Positions 15,165-20,116 of a stretch of 20,116 nt of DNA are shown here, in pieces. Position 1 is the stretch's first letter, and every line of letters starts with the position of its first letter. The DNA is from Pseudorhodobacter antarcticus. Lineage in GTDB: Bacteria; Pseudomonadota; Alphaproteobacteria; Rhodobacterales; Rhodobacteraceae. The DNA lies in contig CAMDHB010000020.1 in the NCBI GenBank assembly GCA_945897655.1, positions 1-20,116 on the forward strand, in the 5' to 3' direction. The notes beneath the pieces are model-generated. The model had not been told where the DNA came from. It ran no database searches and worked only from the letters and a program-made list of their open reading frames with translations. The position numbers were made by a program, and so were the translations under genes.

Positions 15165-16244
15165 ATGGCACGTATCACCCTGTCCAACCTCGCCCACAGC
15201 TACTTGGCCAAGCCGGCCACCGACGCCGACTTTGCCCTGAAACAGATGGACCATGTCTGGCAAGACGGCGGCGCCTATGCGCTGCTGGGCGCCTCTGGCT
15301 GTGGCAAGACCACGCTTCTCAACATTATCTCGGGCCTTGTCCGCCCCAGCCAGGGCCGCGTGCTGTTTGGCAATCAGGACATGACCGATGCCGAAACAGC
15401 CGCCCGCAACATCGCGCAGGTGTTCCAGTTCCCCGTCGTCTATGACACCATGACAGTGCGCCAGAACCTGGCCTTCCCCTTGCGCAACCGGGGTAAGGAT
15501 GCCGCCTATATCAAGGCGCGTGTCGACCAGATCGCCGCGATGATCGGGATGGAAACCATCCTTGACCGTCGCGCACAGGGCCTGACGGCCGATGCCAAGC
15601 AAAAGATCAGTCTTGGCCGCGGCATGGTCCGCGAGGATGTCAACGCCATCCTGTTCGACGAACCCCTGACCGTGATTGACCCCCATATGAAATGGGAACT
15701 CAGGACCCAGTTGAAATCGCTGCACCGCGAGTTCGGCCATACGATGATCTACGTCACCCATGACCAGACCGAGGCGCTGACCTTTGCCGACAAGGTGGTC
15801 GTGATGTATGACGGCCATGTCGTCCAACTGGGCACGCCCGAGGAGTTGTTCGAGGCGCCCGCCCATACCTTTGTCGGCTACTTCATCGGCTCGCCCGGTA
15901 TGAACATTCTGGACGCCCAGGTCAGCGGCACCCGCGCCCAGCTGACCGGCGGGGTCGAGGTGGCGCTGGGGCATGGCTACGGCACCCCCAAGGGCCGCGT
16001 GCAGATCGGCATCCGTCCCGAATATGTCACCTTGACCCAAGGCGACGGCCTGCCTTTTGCGCTGACCCGGATCGAAGATGTTGGCCGCCACCGCATCGTG
16101 CGCGGCACTGTCGGGGGCCAACTGGTCAACGTCGTCGTGCCTGAAGGACAGCCCTTGGGCGCGGATCTGACCCATGTCCGCTTTGCCCCGGAACGGATCA
16201 ACGTCTACGCCGACGACTGGCGCATTGCAGGTGGGGCGGTCTGA
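15165..16244 (+). CDS. glpT: GlpT, glycerol ABC importer ATPase with degenerate signature
   Basis: A 359-residue MalK/UgpC-class ATPase, partner of GlpS. This is the rhizobial-type ABC subunit GlpT, not the E. coli glycerol-3-phosphate antiporter of the same name. Walker A GASGCGKTT starts at residue 42, Walker B Asp165/Glu166 lies in AILFDEPLTVID, and the switch histidine His199 is present in YVTHDQTEAL. The ABC signature is not LSGGQ: at residues 140-146 it reads LTADAKQ. The TOBE region holds IGIRPEYVTL and ends FAPERINVYADDWRI. ATG 15165 gives the normal family N-terminus (MARITLSNLAHSY); the frame upstream to 15084 is out of register with glpS and implausible. The stop overlaps the glpP start by one base. 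Confidence 0.9.
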   Translation: MARITLSNLAHSYLAKPATDADFALKQMDHVWQDGGAYALLGASGCGKTTLLNIISGLVRPSQGRVLFGNQDMTDAETAARNIAQVFQFPVVYDTMTVRQNLAFPLRNRGKDAAYIKARVDQIAAMIGMETILDRRAQGLTADAKQKISLGRGMVREDVNAILFDEPLTVIDPHMKWELRTQLKSLHREFGHTMIYVTHDQTEALTFADKVVVMYDGHVVQLGTPEELFEAPAHTFVGYFIGSPGMNILDAQVSGTRAQLTGGVEVALGHGYGTPKGRVQIGIRPEYVTLTQGDGLPFALTRIEDVGRHRIVRGTVGGQLVNVVVPEGQPLGADLTHVRFAPERINVYADDWRIAGGAV

Positions 16245-17115
16245 TGGACAAGACGCAGAACAACAAGGCGTGGTTTCTGGTGCTGCCGGTGCTTCTGGTG
16301 GTGGCCTTCTCGGCCGTGATCCCGCTGATGACCGTCGTGAACTATGCCATCAACGACACCTTCGGCAACAACCAGTTCTTCTGGGCCGGGCTGGAATGGT
16401 TCGAAGAGATGGTCGCCTCCTCGCGCCTGCATGACGCGCTTGGCCGCCAGATCCTGTTTTCCGCAATCATTCTGGCGATTGAGGTGCCCTTGGGCATCTA
16501 CATCGCCCTCAACATGCCCAAAAAGGGGGCATGGGCCTCGGTTTGCCTCGTACTGATGGCGCTGCCGCTGCTGATACCGTTCAACGTGGTGGGCACAATC
16601 TGGCAGATCTTTGGCCGGGTCGACATCGGCCTGCTGGGCCATACCCTTGCTGCCATCGGCATCGATTACAACTACACCAACGACCCCATCGATGCCTGGG
16701 CCACCGTCATCGTGATGGATGTCTGGCATTGGACGTCGCTTGTGGCCCTGCTGTCCTATGCGGGTCTGCAATCCATCCCCCAAGCCTATTATCAGGCCGC
16801 CCGCATCGATCAGGCCAGCCGCTGGGCCGTGTTCCGCTATATCGAACTGCCCAAGATGCAGGGTGTCTTGCTGATCGCCGTCCTGTTGCGCTTCATGGAC
16901 AGCTTCATGATCTATACCGAACCCTTTGTCCTCACGGGCGGCGGGCCGGGCAACTCGACCACCTTCCTGTCCATCGACCTGGTGAAAATGGCCATCGGCC
17001 AGTTCGACCTGGGTCCTGCCGCTGCCTTCTCGCTGATGTACTTCCTTGTGATCTTGCTGGTGTCATGGGTGTTCTACACCGTCATGACCAGCCTTGACCG
17101 GCAGGAGAGCCGCTG

Positions 17116-17116
<1 letters not shown>
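16244..17116 (+). CDS. glpP: GlpP, glycerol ABC importer permease
   Basis: A 290-residue MalF/UgpA-type permease with about six membrane segments. It forms the glycerol channel in the inner membrane with GlpQ. The cytoplasmic EAA loop YYQAARIDQASRWAVFRYIELPK docks on the ATPases. The N-terminus NKAWFLVLPVLLVVAF begins the first membrane helix. The segment RFMDSFMIYTEPFVLTGGGP is typical of the glycerol family. It starts at ATG 16244 inside the glpT stop (TGATG) and ends in the same manner on glpQ, so it is translated as part of a coupled set. A shorter-linked paralogue of this gene lies at 9739-10614. Confidence 0.92.
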
Positions 17117-17919
<803 letters not shown>

Positions 17920-17921
17920 TC

Positions 17922-18329
17922 ATGACCGCCACGCGCTGGACACCGATCTACCTGGGCCTCGCCGCCCTGATGGCCGCGATCCTTGCCCTTCTACTGTGGG
18001 CCGTGCCGATCACCGAGGAAGGGGCCCGTGAATGGACGGGCCAACTGATCCCGGGCTTCTGGATGGCCTGGACCTTTCCGGTTGCCCTGTTCTTCTGGGT
18101 CATCGCCAGCCTTCTGATCCTGATGACCCTGCTCGCGATCCGGTTTCCCGAAACCCCCCGCATCGGCGTCCTGCGGATCGAGACCACACGCGGCGACCGC
18201 CTGTTCATATCCCTTCTGGGCTCGGCCTTCATCCATCTGGGCTGGCTCTTCTTCATCGGCACACCCGCCTTCTGGGGTGCGCTGATCCTATCCCTTGTGT
18301 ACGCCGCAGCAGTCTTTCGCTGGGTTTGA
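17922..18329 (+). CDS. glpU: GlpU, small membrane protein of the glycerol importer operon (DUF2160-like)
   Basis: A 135-residue protein made almost wholly of hydrophobic segments: about residues 10-30 (IYLGLAALMAAILALLLWAV), 45-73 (PGFWMAWTFPVALFFWVIAS and onward), 95-113 (FISLLGSAFIHLGWLFFIG) and 115-133. Charged loops lie between them, including FPETPRIGVLRIETTRGDR. It has no signal peptide or known catalytic motif. It corresponds by position to glpU of the Rhizobium leguminosarum glp operon and resembles DUF2160. Start ATG 17922 is two bases after glpQ and has AAGGG upstream; the longer frame reaching back to 17715 lies in glpQ and is a shadow. Its role is unknown; an accessory subunit or stabiliser of the GlpPQ channel is the natural guess. 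Confidence 0.82.
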   Translation: MTATRWTPIYLGLAALMAAILALLLWAVPITEEGAREWTGQLIPGFWMAWTFPVALFFWVIASLLILMTLLAIRFPETPRIGVLRIETTRGDRLFISLLGSAFIHLGWLFFIGTPAFWGALILSLVYAAAVFRWV

Positions 18330-18345
18330 CAGGGGCCACGACGAC

Positions 18346-18363
18346 CCCGGGGCGCACCCTGGG
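18346..18363 (+). promoter_or_regulatory. GC-rich hairpin between glpU and glpV
   Basis: CCCGGGG (18346-18352) pairs with CCCTGGG (18357-18363) over 7 bp including one G-U wobble, with the 4-nt loop CGCA. No T-run follows. It lies 40 bases before the glpV start in the only sizeable gap of the operon. It may stabilise a processed glpV message or act as a weak internal stop; it is not a clear terminator. Confidence 0.4.
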
Positions 18364-18403
18364 CAAGACAAAGACCACCATTCTCAATTCTGGGAGGAAT
18401 TCT

Positions 18404-20116
<1,713 letters not shown>

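Overview
The window is high-GC DNA with tightly packed ABC-transporter operons and looks alphaproteobacterial. The gene set (TMAO sensing, a TMAO/betaine-type importer, and a glpSTPQUV glycerol importer with glpR and glpD) points to Rhodobacterales/Rhodobacteraceae. That placement is an inference from gene content, not from a marker gene.

Layout, left to right. (1) 1-736: the 3' part of a DUF917-family protein, ending at a strong bidirectional hairpin. (2) 790-5463: a TMAO-responsive phosphorelay. torT (periplasmic TMAO-binding partner, minus strand) is divergent from torS (hybrid kinase), and torS is convergent with, and overlaps by 20 nt, torR (OmpR-type regulator, minus strand). (3) 5636-9600: an OpuA/ProU-type importer, best read as TMAO-specific TmoX-TmoW-TmoV. 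It is divergent from torR and shares a 172-bp regulatory region with it. No TMAO reductase is present. (4) 9739-11417: an orphan pair of MalF/MalG-type permeases that resemble GlpP and GlpQ further on, with no ATPase or binding protein beside them; an 18-bp hairpin follows. (5) 11468-12226: glpR (minus strand), divergent from the glp operon across a 257-bp region with a direct-repeat candidate operator. (6) 12484-20116: glpD-glpS-glpT-glpP-glpQ-glpU-glpV, mostly overlapping or separated by a few bases; glpV runs off the right edge.

How they work together. TorT would sense periplasmic TMAO, TorS would relay phosphate His-Asp-His to TorR, and TorR is well placed to control the adjacent TMAO importer. 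That suggests TMAO is taken up as a nutrient or osmolyte rather than, or as well as, respired. In the glp block GlpV captures glycerol in the periplasm, GlpP/GlpQ form the channel, GlpS/GlpT power it, and GlpD oxidises glycerol-3-phosphate after phosphorylation by a kinase not in the window. GlpR would repress the operon in the absence of glycerol-3-phosphate.

No new system of an unknown type is evident. The most interesting points are the Tor phosphorelay joined to a TMAO importer, the complementary degenerate motifs in GlpS and GlpT, the orphan GlpPQ-like permease pair, and a two-conformation hairpin between tmoX and the ATPase gene. No rRNA, tRNA, CRISPR array, transposase or phage gene was seen.
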